A stretch of 51,806 nt of DNA from Verrucomicrobiaceae bacterium. GTDB taxonomy: Bacteria; Verrucomicrobiota; Verrucomicrobiia; Chthoniobacterales; Chthoniobacteraceae. This document shows positions 25,575 through 35,174 of this stretch, in pieces; the first letter of the stretch is position 1, and every line of letters starts with the position of its first letter. The notes under the pieces are model-generated. The model made no database searches and was not told where the DNA came from. It was given only the letters and a program-made list of their open reading frames with translations. Position numbers and translations under genes: made by a program. The stretch is taken from NCBI GenBank assembly GCA_005791535.1, contig SXWH01000080.1, positions 1-51,806 of the forward strand, given 5' to 3'.

Positions 25575-25585
25575 AGGTCCGCGAA

Positions 25586-26320
25586 TCAGGGCCGCGGCTC
25601 TTTTCCGCTGCGGATATCCAGAACCTGCGCGGCGAGTGGAAGATCGCGGGCGAAGGTGATCTTGAAATTGTAGTCCTCGTTGGGCAGGAGCGCGACGCGT
25701 TTGCCGAGTTTCTGAATTGCGGAAACTTCATCGGTCACGAGCTCATTGTGCGCCATAAGCGACGCGTAGGCCTGTAGAATCAGCGGGGTGCTGAAGATCT
25801 GCGGTGTCTGCATCGCCCAGAGGTTCTGCCGCTCCACGCTTTCGGTGACCATCAGTTCGTGCGATGCGCGTTTCACCGTGTCGGGAATTGGCGATGCGCA
25901 GCATGCGGCGCCGTGGGCACGTGCAAGTGCGAGGCAGTCGGAAATAAGTCGCGGCGTGACGAGCGGGCGCGCGGCGTCGTGAATGGCGACATATTGCGAT
26001 GATTCAGTTTCCGCGGCCTTGAGGCCGTTCCATACCGACAAGTGGCGCTCCGGTCCGCCCGGAATCGCGCGGACGACCTTCGTAAGGTTTGCCGCTGCGG
26101 CGAGTGCCTCGACCTCGGCGATTCGTTCCTCGCGGGTGACGACGACGATTTTGTCGATATCCGGACACGCGTTGAAGGATGCGAGGGAATGAAACAGCAC
26201 CGGCCGCCCGTTCAATTCAGCGAAGATTTTGTCGAATCCCATCCGACGGCTGCTTCCAGCCGCGACGATGATGGCTGTGACGTGGCTTTGTGTGGATTCA
26301 GTTTGTGCCGTGTCATTCAT
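25586..26320 (-). CDS. ispD: 2-C-methyl-D-erythritol 4-phosphate cytidylyltransferase
   Basis: 244 residues from the ATG at 26320 (an in-frame TTG lies 36 bp further out). It adds CMP to methylerythritol 4-phosphate in the MEP isoprenoid pathway. The family motifs are clear: AIIVAAGSSRRMGFDK for nucleotide binding, GGPERHLSVWNGL, YVAIHDAARPLV, AMQTPQIF and VTDEVSAIQKLGKRVALLP. It lies 42 bp downstream of the PHP gene on the same strand and converges on the kinase-like gene. IspF is not next to it, though the two are often linked. Confidence 0.92.
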   Translation of the reverse strand: MNDTAQTESTQSHVTAIIVAAGSSRRMGFDKIFAELNGRPVLFHSLASFNACPDIDKIVVVTREERIAEVEALAAAANLTKVVRAIPGGPERHLSVWNGLKAAETESSQYVAIHDAARPLVTPRLISDCLALARAHGAACCASPIPDTVKRASHELMVTESVERQNLWAMQTPQIFSTPLILQAYASLMAHNELVTDEVSAIQKLGKRVALLPNEDYNFKITFARDLPLAAQVLDIRSGKEPRP

Positions 26321-26362
26321 GGCGCGGGACGGTAGCGACGGAGCAGGGCTCGGCAATTTTTT

Positions 26363-27076
26363 TCAACCCGCGACTCGATCGCGCGGCGGATGAACCCGCC
26401 GTCTGCGGAGGCGGAACCAGTTGTTCAGGGTTTTGCGCAGCTTGTCGCGGAAGGAAAGCAGCGACTCGTGCCGCTGTCCGCCGCGCTTGATGGCGTCGAG
26501 GATTCCGCGCACGGAAAAATCCGCGGTTTCAAACATCATTCGCGAGGCTCCGATCGCCGCGTAGTGGTGCGCATCGCTGCAAGCAACCATCGGAAGACCC
26601 CGCCGTTCCGCATACTCGCGGGCATGCGTGTTGTACTTCGCAAAGGAAATCGCAGCGTTGAAAACCTCGAGCGCGTCCACTTCGAGGGTATCGAGAACTT
26701 CCTCGCGAATTCCCGCACGAAACCGGTCGTAGGGGTGTGCAGGAATCGCGACTCCGCCGGCTGCCCGAATCGCAGCGGCGACCTCGCGCGCGGGGCGCCC
26801 TTTCATTTGTGGAAGCGTCGCGCCGATGCAGAGCAGGTGGCCTTCCGCGGTGGAAACTTCCACGCCTGGAAGGACGAGGAAGCCATCCACGGGCAGACCG
26901 TCTGCGCGCGCGAGCCCGGCATCCACCATATAGTGAAAGGCGTCGCACGTATTGTGGTCCGTGATCGCAAATCCGTTGAGGCCCTTCGCCTTTGCCGATG
27001 CGATGAGCTGCTCCGGGCTGCTCACGCCGTCTCCTGAAAACCAGGAATGGCAATGTAGGTCGATTTGATACGGCAT
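26363..27076 (-). CDS. PHP-domain metal-dependent phosphoesterase
   Basis: 237 residues. The PHP metal motifs are in order: DLHCHSWFSGDG at 6-17, AITDHNT near 38-44, LPGVEVST near 68, AIPAHPYDRF and VACSDAHHY. These form the three-metal centre of small PHP phosphoesterases, which act on nucleoside or other phosphates. The C-terminal 40 residues are basic (RLRRRRVHPPRDR). It probably shares a transcript with ispD downstream (42 bp). Its start is divergent from the CotH gene with 129 bp between. Confidence 0.88.
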   Translation of the reverse strand: MPYQIDLHCHSWFSGDGVSSPEQLIASAKAKGLNGFAITDHNTCDAFHYMVDAGLARADGLPVDGFLVLPGVEVSTAEGHLLCIGATLPQMKGRPAREVAAAIRAAGGVAIPAHPYDRFRAGIREEVLDTLEVDALEVFNAAISFAKYNTHAREYAERRGLPMVACSDAHHYAAIGASRMMFETADFSVRGILDAIKRGGQRHESLLSFRDKLRKTLNNWFRLRRRRVHPPRDRVAG

Positions 27077-27205
27077 GAGTGAGAGGCGTCCGGATTAGCG
27101 ATGCACGGCGGGCTGTGCAACGAAAGTTTGCCGCGCGTGCCGTTACCCGCTCACGATGAGCTGATGCCGGTCCTACGACGAACGCGCACCGCGGGTTGTG
27201 TGAAC

Positions 27206-30200
27206 ATGATTTTTTTGAGAGTAGCTGCGATTGTCTTTCCAAGTCTCTGCGCGTTTGCCGCCGAGCGCGTGGTGATCAACGAGATTCACTACGATCCGAA
27301 GGATAAGCGGCCGCTCGAATTCGTGGAATTGCACAATGCTGGAGATGCGCCTGCAAAGCTCGACGGCTGGCGGCTGGATAAGTTTGTTTTTCCTGCGGGG
27401 ACCGTGATTGCTCCGGGCGCTTTTCTCGTCGTCGCGCAGGATGCGGCGGCGCTTGAGAAGGAGTTTGGGGTAAAGGCGCTCGGTCCATTTGTCGGGAAGC
27501 TGAGCAACGAGGGTGAGAAGCTGACGCTGGCAAACGCGTCGGGTCAGGTTGTCGAGGCGGTCAATTTCGGAGCGGGTTTTCCGTGGCCGAGCGCAAGTGC
27601 GGGTCTCGGCTCATCGTTGGAGCGGATTCATCCGCTTGCCGATGCCGCGAGACCGGGCCACTGGCGGGCATCGGGATTTGCGGATGTGCAGGCTTCACCG
27701 GCGGGCGTTTTTATTCCCGCCGGAAGCGCCGGATGGAAATGGCGGCGTGGGGACTCCGAGCCGGGAGCGTGGACGTCGCGGGAGTTCAAAGAGGACGGTT
27801 CGTGGTCGGGCGGAAAGGCAGGATTTGGCTACGGCGATAGTGATGATGCGACGGTCATTCCGGATATGCAGGGTCGCTACTCGAGCGCGTTTTTTCGCCA
27901 CCGTTTTACCGTGGCGCAAGTTCCGCCGACGCTATCGCTCGCGCTGCGGGTGGACGATGGGTGCGTCGTTTGGCTGAACGGACACGAGGTCGCGCGCCTG
28001 CACGTCCCGCAGGGCGCGCTTTCGCTGAAATCCCTCGCGTTGGATCACGAGGCTGGCGATTGGGAGGAGGTTCGCATCGAGGATGCCGGGCGGTTTTTGA
28101 CGCCCGGTGAGAACGTGCTCGCGGTGCAGGCGTTCAATTCCGCGCTCGATAGCAGCGACCTTTCGATGGATGCATCGCTCGCGCTTCCTGGCCTTGTGAA
28201 AAGTGGTGGAAAGAACCCGACTCCCGGTGCCGTGAACAGCGTGGCCGCCGCGAGTGCGCCGCCGGCTTGTGCGTGGGTCCAGCATAGACCGGAGCGCCCG
28301 AAAGCCGGCGAACCGGTGGTGGTGTCGGTGGCTGTGACGGATCGCGAAGGGGTGAAGTCGGCCACGCTTCATGTGCAGTTTGTGGAGCCGGGCGCTTACG
28401 TGCGGCGCAGCGATCCGGACTACGCGACGCGCTGGCAGGATTTCCCGATGAACGATGCGAAGCTCGACGGTGACAACGTCGCTGGCGACAACGTGTGGTC
28501 CGTCACAATTCCGGCTGCGATGCAGACGAATCGCAGACTTGTGCGCTACCGTGTCACTGCTGTCGGTGGCGATGGTGCGATGGTCCAGCTCCCATACGCG
28601 GATGACCCGTCGCCGAACTTCGCCTACTACGTCTGGAACGGCGTGCCTGCATGGACGGGCGCTTCGCAGCCCGGAACGACTCCGCCCGTCACGTTCACGC
28701 CGGAATTGCAGAACTCGCTCCCCGTTTTCACGCTGATTGCGAACGCGACCGACGTTCAGCGGAGTCAGTACGATGGCGGGCAGAATCACCGGAAGTTTTC
28801 CGGGACATTCGTTCACGATGGCCAGGTCATCGATCACATGGAGTTTCACAATCGCGGCAGTGCGAGCACGTATGTCGCAGGGAAAAACAAATGGGGCTTC
28901 AAATTTGCCGCCGCGCATGAACTCGAGGTTCGTGACCAGTGGGGACGGAAGCGGAAGGAGTCGTGGAACAGCTTTTCCATGAATGCGTGCGCGAGCCCTT
29001 GGGTGCAGGTAAATCGCGGCATGTCGGGGCTCGACGAAGCGATTTCATTCCGCGCGTATCAACTCGCCGGCGTTCCTGCGTCCGATTGCCAGCCTGTGCA
29101 TTTTCGCGTGGTGACCACTTCGGATGAGCAGGGGAAGACGCAATACGACGGCGACCTGTGGGGGCTTTATCAGGCGATTGAAGACGTGGACGGCGCGTGG
29201 CTGAAGAACCAGAAGCTTGCCGACGGGATTACCATTTCACCCGAGCGGGGATTGAAGCACGTCCCCGGCGGATACAGCGGTGATGCGGGTCAGGAATGGG
29301 GATCATTCACGCGCGGCCCGCAGGGCGATGCGGAGAAGTGGTGGCGTGCGAACATGGATTTGCGGAGCTACTACGGCTTTCACGCAATCAACCGGCTGGT
29401 CTCGAACATCGATCTGCGTCCCGGCGCGAATCACTGCTTTTATCGAAATCCGCAAAAGGGATGGGCCCCGGTGCCGTGGGACCTCGATATGCAGTTCATT
29501 CCGTGCACGCATCAGCCGGGATTCATCGACCAAGCCCGCGTGCTCGAAGTGCCGGCGCTGCGCACCGAGTTCAGAAACCGGGCCCGTGAAATACTCGATC
29601 TTCTGGCGAGCGATCCGCGGCCAGCTGGTGGTCAAATCGGCCAGCTCGTTGCCGAGTATGCGCGTCTCATTGAACCGGTCGTCGGCGGAAAGCCACTCGG
29701 AAGCTGGGCTGAACTCGACCGCGCGCGATGGAATTACGCGCCGCCGACTTCGAACAAAGGCGCGTTCTTCCGCAATCCGGCGGGGGAAGGAATGGCGGGC
29801 GGCGCTTTCACGAGGACGCTCGCGACGCCGGACTTCGCGGGCTTTTGCAAATACATCGTCGATTTTTGCACCGACACACGGCCGCAGAAGAACTACGCGG
29901 TGAACGATAAAAACCCACTTGGTTACGGCTGGGGATATTTGTCGCTGGAGGCCGCGGATAAGGAAATCCCGGCCCGGCCAACAATTCGCTACGTGGGTCC
30001 CGCCGGTTTTCCCGCGGGTGCGCTGGGCTTTGAATGTTCGCCGTTTTCCGATCCGCAGGGTGCGGGAACTTTCGGAGCGATGATGTGGCGGGTGGGCGAA
30101 ATCGCGACGCCCGCCGCGAAGCCTTGGCGTTACGAAATCGAGCCGGTCTGGGAAAGCGCCGAGGCTCCCGCTTTTGTGCCGCAGGTTCACATTCCGCAGG

Positions 30201-30304
30201 GCACGTGCAAGGCCGGCCGCACGTACCGGGTGCGTGTCCGGCATCGCGACAACTCCGGACGCTGGAGCCACTGGAGTGAGGCGGTGGAGTTCGTCGCGAA
30301 GTGA
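27206..30304 (+). CDS. Secreted lamin-tail and CotH-kinase domain protein
   Basis: 1032 residues from the ATG at 27206, chosen because it gives a signal peptide (MIFLRVAAIVFPSLCAFA); the frame begins 35 codons earlier. A lamin-tail domain comes first (RVVINEIHYDP, LEFVELHNAGD, PGAFLVVAQD), then beta-sandwich repeats (about 175-350, a PA14- or galactose-binding-like segment), then an Ig-like stretch. The CotH domain follows at about 510-840, with HMEFHNRGSAS, WGFKF, WNSFSMNA, the ISFRAYQLAG block, QYDGDLWGLYQAIEDVD and the C-terminal WDLDMQF. CotH in Bacillus phosphorylates spore-coat serines; bacterial surface CotH function is not established. It probably starts a unit with the PSD1 gene 40 bp downstream. 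Confidence 0.87.
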   Translation: MIFLRVAAIVFPSLCAFAAERVVINEIHYDPKDKRPLEFVELHNAGDAPAKLDGWRLDKFVFPAGTVIAPGAFLVVAQDAAALEKEFGVKALGPFVGKLSNEGEKLTLANASGQVVEAVNFGAGFPWPSASAGLGSSLERIHPLADAARPGHWRASGFADVQASPAGVFIPAGSAGWKWRRGDSEPGAWTSREFKEDGSWSGGKAGFGYGDSDDATVIPDMQGRYSSAFFRHRFTVAQVPPTLSLALRVDDGCVVWLNGHEVARLHVPQGALSLKSLALDHEAGDWEEVRIEDAGRFLTPGENVLAVQAFNSALDSSDLSMDASLALPGLVKSGGKNPTPGAVNSVAAASAPPACAWVQHRPERPKAGEPVVVSVAVTDREGVKSATLHVQFVEPGAYVRRSDPDYATRWQDFPMNDAKLDGDNVAGDNVWSVTIPAAMQTNRRLVRYRVTAVGGDGAMVQLPYADDPSPNFAYYVWNGVPAWTGASQPGTTPPVTFTPELQNSLPVFTLIANATDVQRSQYDGGQNHRKFSGTFVHDGQVIDHMEFHNRGSASTYVAGKNKWGFKFAAAHELEVRDQWGRKRKESWNSFSMNACASPWVQVNRGMSGLDEAISFRAYQLAGVPASDCQPVHFRVVTTSDEQGKTQYDGDLWGLYQAIEDVDGAWLKNQKLADGITISPERGLKHVPGGYSGDAGQEWGSFTRGPQGDAEKWWRANMDLRSYYGFHAINRLVSNIDLRPGANHCFYRNPQKGWAPVPWDLDMQFIPCTHQPGFIDQARVLEVPALRTEFRNRAREILDLLASDPRPAGGQIGQLVAEYARLIEPVVGGKPLGSWAELDRARWNYAPPTSNKGAFFRNPAGEGMAGGAFTRTLATPDFAGFCKYIVDFCTDTRPQKNYAVNDKNPLGYGWGYLSLEAADKEIPARPTIRYVGPAGFPAGALGFECSPFSDPQGAGTFGAMMWRVGEIATPAAKPWRYEIEPVWESAEAPAFVPQVHIPQGTCKAGRTYRVRVRHRDNSGRWSHWSEAVEFVAK

Positions 30305-30344
30305 GCGTCTAAGCAGGCAGCCGTGCGCGGGTTGGTTCCGCGGA

Positions 30345-33188
30345 ATGAAGTTCATAGCAGTCAGTCTGACTGTTCTTGCGGGAGGTGCTTTTGCGGCTCC
30401 CACGCCGGAGCAGGTGGAGTTTTTCGAAAAACAGGTGCGCCCTGTTCTCGTGGATCAATGTGTGAAATGTCACGGTCCAGAGAAGCAGAAGGCTGATCTC
30501 CGGCTCGATTCACGCGAGGCGATTCTGAAGGGCGCGGACACCGGGCCGGTCGTCGTCGCAGGCGACCCTGGAAAAAGCGGGCTGATTAAAAGCATCCGGC
30601 ATGAAGGTGATGCGAAGATGCCCGACAAGGCCCCGAAAATGCCGGAGCCGCGGATTGCCGCGCTGACGGAGTGGGTGAAGATGGGATTGCCGTGGCCCGA
30701 GGGAACCGGTGCGAAGCCGGCGGCGGATATCGCGAAGACGCACTGGTCGTTCCAGCCCGTGAAGCCTGTCGCAGTGCCGCAGCCGGCCGATAAGTCGTCG
30801 TGGGTGAAGAGCGTGATTGATGCGTTTGTTTTGGAAAAGCTGAACGCCGAGAAGCTCGCGCCGTCGCCTATCGCGGACCGCCGGACGCTGATTCGTCGCG
30901 CTGCATTTGTGCTCACGGGGCTTCCGCCGTCGGAGACGGAAATTGAGGCGTTCCTTAGCGATCCTGCGCCGGAAAGGGAGGCGTTCGCGAAGGTTGTGGA
31001 TCGCTTTCTGGCCTCGCCGCGATACGGGGAACGATGGGGGCGCCACTGGCTCGACGTGGCCCGCTACGCCGATCATCGCGGTTACCTCGCGGGGAATGAT
31101 AGTCGCGAGTATCCCTTCGCATGGACTTACCGCGACTGGGTCATCCGCTCGATCAACGACGACCTTCCGTATGATCAGTTCCTCGTGAAGCAAATTGCGG
31201 CGGACCGTCCCGGCTCCGGCGGCGATCGCGACGACCTTGCTGCGCTTGGTTTTCTCACGCTGGGACGCCGCTTTTTGAACAACGGTCACGACATCATCGA
31301 CGACCGCATCGATGTCGTGATGCGTGGAACCATGGCGCTCACGGTCGGTTGCGCACGGTGTCACGATCACAAATTTGATCCCATCACGAGCAAGGATTAC
31401 TACGCGCTGTATGGCGTGTTTGCTTCGTGCGACGAGGAGCGCGAGCCCGGCAAGCTCCCGGAGCTTCCCGGCGGAAAGGCCACCGCTGCGTATGCGAAAC
31501 TGCGCGCACAACGCGAGGCGGAGGTTGCCGCGTATGATCAAAAGGCGGCGGATCAGATCACAGCAATGCTTCGTTGGTCCGGCTTTCCCGGAGAGGTTCC
31601 CGGAGTCACGATGCAAGAGCTCGCGAAGTCGCGAATCCTTACGCGGAAGTATCGGGACGAACGCCGCAAGCTTGAGACAAAGCGCTCGCAGGCGGAGCTG
31701 AATGAAGGCGCTCCACCGCGTGCACACGTACTGACGGACCGCGCGCAGCCTGTGAATCCGCGCGTTTTCATCCGTGGGAATCCCGGTCGTCCGGGCGAGG
31801 AGGTGCCGCGGAGGTTCCCGACTTTTCTCGGCGGTGAGACCGCGCCGTTCAAGGACGGGAGCGGGCGTCTGGAACTCGTGCAAGCCATCGTCAATCCCGC
31901 AAACCCGTTGACCGCGCGCGTCATCGTGAATCGCGTGTGGTCGCATCACTTCGGCGCGGGCCTTGTGCGCACGCCGGGAGATTTCGGTGCCAAAAGCGAC
32001 CCGCCGGTGTTGCAGGCGCTGCTCGATTATCTCGGGGGGCAGTTCGTCGCGAACGGATGGAGCATGAAGAAGCTCCACCGCGAAATCCTCCTTTCCTCCA
32101 CGTGGATGCAGTCCAGCGAGATCCGCGCGGATGCCCAGCAGCGCGACCCCGATAACCGCTTCCTGTGGCGTCAGAACCGCCGTCGCCTCGATTGGGAGTC
32201 GCTTCACGATTCCCTGCTTGCCGCCTCGGAGGAACTCGACGAGTCCATGTTCGGACGTCCGGTGAAGCTCTTCGAGCAGCCATTCCCGAAGCGCCGTGCG
32301 GTCTACGGATACATCGACCGCCAGAACCTCCCCGCGACTTTGCGGACGTTTGATTTCGCGAGCCCCGATTTAATGAATCCGCAGCGCTCCGTGACGAATG
32401 TCCCGCAGCAGGCGCTCTACATGTTGAATAGTCCGTTCGTCATGGAGCGGGCCGCCGCGCTGGCCGCGGGGCCGGAGTTTGAAAGCAGCGGTGCCGGTGC
32501 TGAGCAGGCGCGATTGCTCTTCGAGCGTGTGCTTCGCCGGGAGGCTGCTCCGCAGGAGATTTCGATGGCGGTCAGCTTCGTGAAAGGAACCGGCGACAGC
32601 GCGCCGCCGCCGCCGCCGCTCTGGCAGTATGGCACCGGGCGGTACGATGCGGCGTCGAAGCGCATGAGCTTCACCCCGCTCCCGCACTGGACGGGCGCGA
32701 CGTGGCAGGGCGGGGCAAAAGTGCCGGACGCTAAGTATGGCTGGGCCATCATCAGTGCGGAGGGCGGTCATCCTGCGAAAGACGACGCAGTCATCAAGCG
32801 CTTCACCGCGCCACGCGACATGGTGCTCACCATTTCGGGCCGGGTGCATCGGAAGGCCGAGGTCGGCAACGGCGTGCTCGCGCGCATCGTCAGCGGGCGG
32901 ACCGGCCAGATCGCCGAATGGGTGGCGGAGCCGAAAGCCAGCGTCGGTTCACCGGTGGGCACCGTGGAGGTGAAGGCGGGCGAGGTGCTCGACTTCGTCG
33001 TGGAGAGCCGTGGCGACGAAAACTCCGACACGTTTGAATGGCGCACCGTTCTCACTGCGCAGGACGGCGCGGTTTTCTCTGCGAAGGATCGGTTCCACGG
33101 ACCCGAGGCGCGGCCAAAGCCCATCTCCGCGTGGGCAAAGCTCGCGCACGTGCTGCTGCAGTCGAACGAATTCGCGTTTGTGGACTAA
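30345..33188 (+). CDS. PSD1-type secreted cytochrome c/DUF1549/DUF1553 protein
   Basis: 947 residues from the ATG at 30345, which gives a signal peptide (MKFIAVSLTVLAGGAFA). A PSCyt1 haem domain follows with QCVKCHGP, then DUF1549 (TGLPPSETEIEAFL, RYGERWGRHWLDVARYAD, and a second haem motif CARCHDHKFDPI) and DUF1553 (VNRVWSHHFGAGLVRTPGDFG, STWMQSSE, the SVTNVPQQALYMLNSP block). The C-terminus has the family's extra beta domain and ends LLQSNEFAFVD. It differs from the first PSD1 protein by lacking Ig domains and the coiled coil. Seen in clusters with sulfatases and CotH-type proteins in this phylum. It is 54 bp before the DUF1080 gene. The usual DUF1501 partner is absent. Confidence 0.9.
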   Translation: MKFIAVSLTVLAGGAFAAPTPEQVEFFEKQVRPVLVDQCVKCHGPEKQKADLRLDSREAILKGADTGPVVVAGDPGKSGLIKSIRHEGDAKMPDKAPKMPEPRIAALTEWVKMGLPWPEGTGAKPAADIAKTHWSFQPVKPVAVPQPADKSSWVKSVIDAFVLEKLNAEKLAPSPIADRRTLIRRAAFVLTGLPPSETEIEAFLSDPAPEREAFAKVVDRFLASPRYGERWGRHWLDVARYADHRGYLAGNDSREYPFAWTYRDWVIRSINDDLPYDQFLVKQIAADRPGSGGDRDDLAALGFLTLGRRFLNNGHDIIDDRIDVVMRGTMALTVGCARCHDHKFDPITSKDYYALYGVFASCDEEREPGKLPELPGGKATAAYAKLRAQREAEVAAYDQKAADQITAMLRWSGFPGEVPGVTMQELAKSRILTRKYRDERRKLETKRSQAELNEGAPPRAHVLTDRAQPVNPRVFIRGNPGRPGEEVPRRFPTFLGGETAPFKDGSGRLELVQAIVNPANPLTARVIVNRVWSHHFGAGLVRTPGDFGAKSDPPVLQALLDYLGGQFVANGWSMKKLHREILLSSTWMQSSEIRADAQQRDPDNRFLWRQNRRRLDWESLHDSLLAASEELDESMFGRPVKLFEQPFPKRRAVYGYIDRQNLPATLRTFDFASPDLMNPQRSVTNVPQQALYMLNSPFVMERAAALAAGPEFESSGAGAEQARLLFERVLRREAAPQEISMAVSFVKGTGDSAPPPPPLWQYGTGRYDAASKRMSFTPLPHWTGATWQGGAKVPDAKYGWAIISAEGGHPAKDDAVIKRFTAPRDMVLTISGRVHRKAEVGNGVLARIVSGRTGQIAEWVAEPKASVGSPVGTVEVKAGEVLDFVVESRGDENSDTFEWRTVLTAQDGAVFSAKDRFHGPEARPKPISAWAKLAHVLLQSNEFAFVD

Positions 33189-33242
33189 GAACTGTCGCGC
33201 AGCGCGTTCTACATCGGCGTCAGTTTTAAAACCCACACACAC

Positions 33243-33857
33243 ATGAAATCGATCATCGCCATGGCGCTCGCCGCCACATCACTCATCGCTGCGGAACCCG
33301 AATGGATCCCGCTCTTCAACGGCAAGGACCTCGACGGCTGGAAGGCCAACGAGAACCCGACCACCTTTTCCGTGAAGGACGGCGAACTCGTCGTCAAAGG
33401 CGACCGCGCCCACCTTTTCTACACCGGCAAGGCCGGCACGGAATTGAAGAACTTCGAGCTCAAGCTCGAGATCATGACCAAGCCGAAGGCGAACTCCGGC
33501 GTCTACATCCACACCGCGTTCCAGCCGTCGGGCTGGCCGGACAAAGGCTACGAGATTCAGGTGAACAACACCCACGGCGACCCGAAAAAGACCGCCGGCG
33601 TTTATGGCATCAAGGACAACTTCACCGCACCTGCGAAGGACGACGAATGGTTCACGATGCACATCATCGTGAAGGACAAAACCATCGTCGCGAAGGTGAA
33701 CGACAAGGTCATCAGCGAGTGGGTAGAGCCGGCCGATTGGACGCCGCCGAAGAACTTCGCGGGCCGCAAGCTCTCCAGCGGCACGATCGCCATCCAGGGG
33801 CATGACCCGGGCAGCGAAGTGCACTACCGCAAGATCGAGCTCAAGCCGCTCCCGTAA
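33243..33857 (+). CDS. DUF1080 (3-keto-disaccharide hydrolase-type) secreted protein
   Basis: 204 residues with a short signal peptide (MKSIIAMALAATSLIAA). The DUF1080 signature is complete: EWIPLFNGKDLDGWK at the start, FELKLEIM and KANSGVYIH for the concanavalin-like sandwich, GYEIQVNN, and the ending GTIAIQGHDPGSEVHYRKIELK. Members include 3-keto-glycoside hydrolases that act in the periplasm. It follows the PSD1 gene by 54 bp on the same strand and converges on the secretin-like gene with 25 bp between. Confidence 0.92.
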   Translation: MKSIIAMALAATSLIAAEPEWIPLFNGKDLDGWKANENPTTFSVKDGELVVKGDRAHLFYTGKAGTELKNFELKLEIMTKPKANSGVYIHTAFQPSGWPDKGYEIQVNNTHGDPKKTAGVYGIKDNFTAPAKDDEWFTMHIIVKDKTIVAKVNDKVISEWVEPADWTPPKNFAGRKLSSGTIAIQGHDPGSEVHYRKIELKPLP

Positions 33858-33882
33858 AGGCGGGCAACCGCAGGTTCGCGGG

Positions 33883-34998
33883 CTACTTGCGGGGCTGGAG
33901 AATGATGGCGCTGTGTTCGATCCGCAGTTCCGTTCCGCTCAATTCCGCGATGTAGCGCAGTGCTTCAAGTGCGGGGATGCGGTCGGCGCGCAACGTCACC
34001 TCCTCATCCGCCGCCGTGCCGTTGGCGAGCAGGTTCACGCTTTTGCGCTCGGGATCGAGTTCGGTGATTTTGCGCGAGAGAAATGTCACCGCCTCGCCCA
34101 GCCGCGCATCGCGGAACTCCAGCTTCGGGATCTCGATTGCCGCGAGCCGTTCCATCAACACGCGGCCCTTTACCGCCACGGTGTTCGTCACCGCGGGCCG
34201 TGTCGTCACGCCCGTGTGGCCGATGACCACTGCCGCGGAATCCCACCGCACGCCGGCTCCGCTCACGAGGGCGGTGAGGCGCAGGAGTTCGGCGACGGAT
34301 GTATTCTTCAGCGTAAAGGAAACGCGCTGCTCCGCGAGCGGCGTCGCCGGAGGCTCGGGGGCTTTCGGCGCTGCGGGCTCATCCAGCCCGGCGACAACGA
34401 TTCCGGCGGGCGCGGGTGCCGCGGCTTTTGCATGCTCCTCCATGCGGGCCGCGGTGGGGGAGTCGAGGATGATATTCAGCCGCGATCCATCGCCGGAGAG
34501 CGACGCGCTCTTCGCGGACACAAACTCCAGCACCTCGCGCAACGTGGCGTCCTTAAAATCCACCTGTGGCACGATCAGCTTCGACGCCCGCGCGTGCAGC
34601 ACGCGTCCGGCGGCATCCAGCGCCACGGCCGTCGCGGGCAGGTCCTTGCGGTCGGTGATGATCGCCGCGTTGCCGCTCCACGTCACAAACAACCCCGCCG
34701 ATTCCGCGCAGTAGCGCACCGCATCCGGCGCGGGCATATTCGTCACCCGCAGCGAGACGCGCTTCTCCACCGGCTGCGCGGTTTTCACGATGATATTCAG
34801 CCCCGCCTTGTCCTGCGTCAGCTCGCGCGAGGTGCATGACAAATACGTGGCCGCATCCTCGATCGAGACGCCCGCGAGATCTACCTGCGGAAAATGAATG
34901 TTCGACGCCCGCTCCAACGCCGGCCCGGATTGAGCGAGCAGCGGAGTGGAAAACGATACGAGTGCGAGCGCGGCGATGCGGAGCTGGATGGTATTCAT
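33883..34998 (-). CDS. Secreted protein with three secretin-N/STN-like modules
   Basis: 371 residues with a signal peptide (IAALALVSFSTPLLAQ). Three copies of one module can be read: about 27-118, 135-265 and 285-371. Each has an opening of the type IxxPQVDFxDATLxEVLxFxS, then LNIIL, then a second half (VSLRVTNMPAPDAVRYCAES, or EEVTLRADRIPALEALRYIA). The middle copy carries a Pro/Ala-rich linker between its halves. The fold resembles STN/secretin-N domains of outer-membrane complexes, but the secretin pore domain is missing, so it may be a periplasmic accessory or peptidoglycan-associated protein. Family known from planctomycetes and verrucomicrobia; function unknown. Confidence 0.7.
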   Translation of the reverse strand: MNTIQLRIAALALVSFSTPLLAQSGPALERASNIHFPQVDLAGVSIEDAATYLSCTSRELTQDKAGLNIIVKTAQPVEKRVSLRVTNMPAPDAVRYCAESAGLFVTWSGNAAIITDRKDLPATAVALDAAGRVLHARASKLIVPQVDFKDATLREVLEFVSAKSASLSGDGSRLNIILDSPTAARMEEHAKAAAPAPAGIVVAGLDEPAAPKAPEPPATPLAEQRVSFTLKNTSVAELLRLTALVSGAGVRWDSAAVVIGHTGVTTRPAVTNTVAVKGRVLMERLAAIEIPKLEFRDARLGEAVTFLSRKITELDPERKSVNLLANGTAADEEVTLRADRIPALEALRYIAELSGTELRIEHSAIILQPRK

Positions 34999-35174
34999 AG
35001 CGGGAGCAGTTTCCCCGTGTATACGCTCCGGCGCGGAAATGGGAAAGTGATGATTCTGTTAATGCTGTGCCAGCCGGGACGTGCGTGGTTTTCGCCGCCG
35101 ATAAGTTTCCTTAGTGCTTGATTGCGATGGGCAAAATGCTCTCTGTTCCGCGCAACCACCGCCAAACTCCATCA

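Noticed and set aside
30510-32207. Minus-strand open frame of 565 codons inside the second PSD1 gene
   Set aside because: Arg/His-rich shadow of the PSD1 coding sequence.
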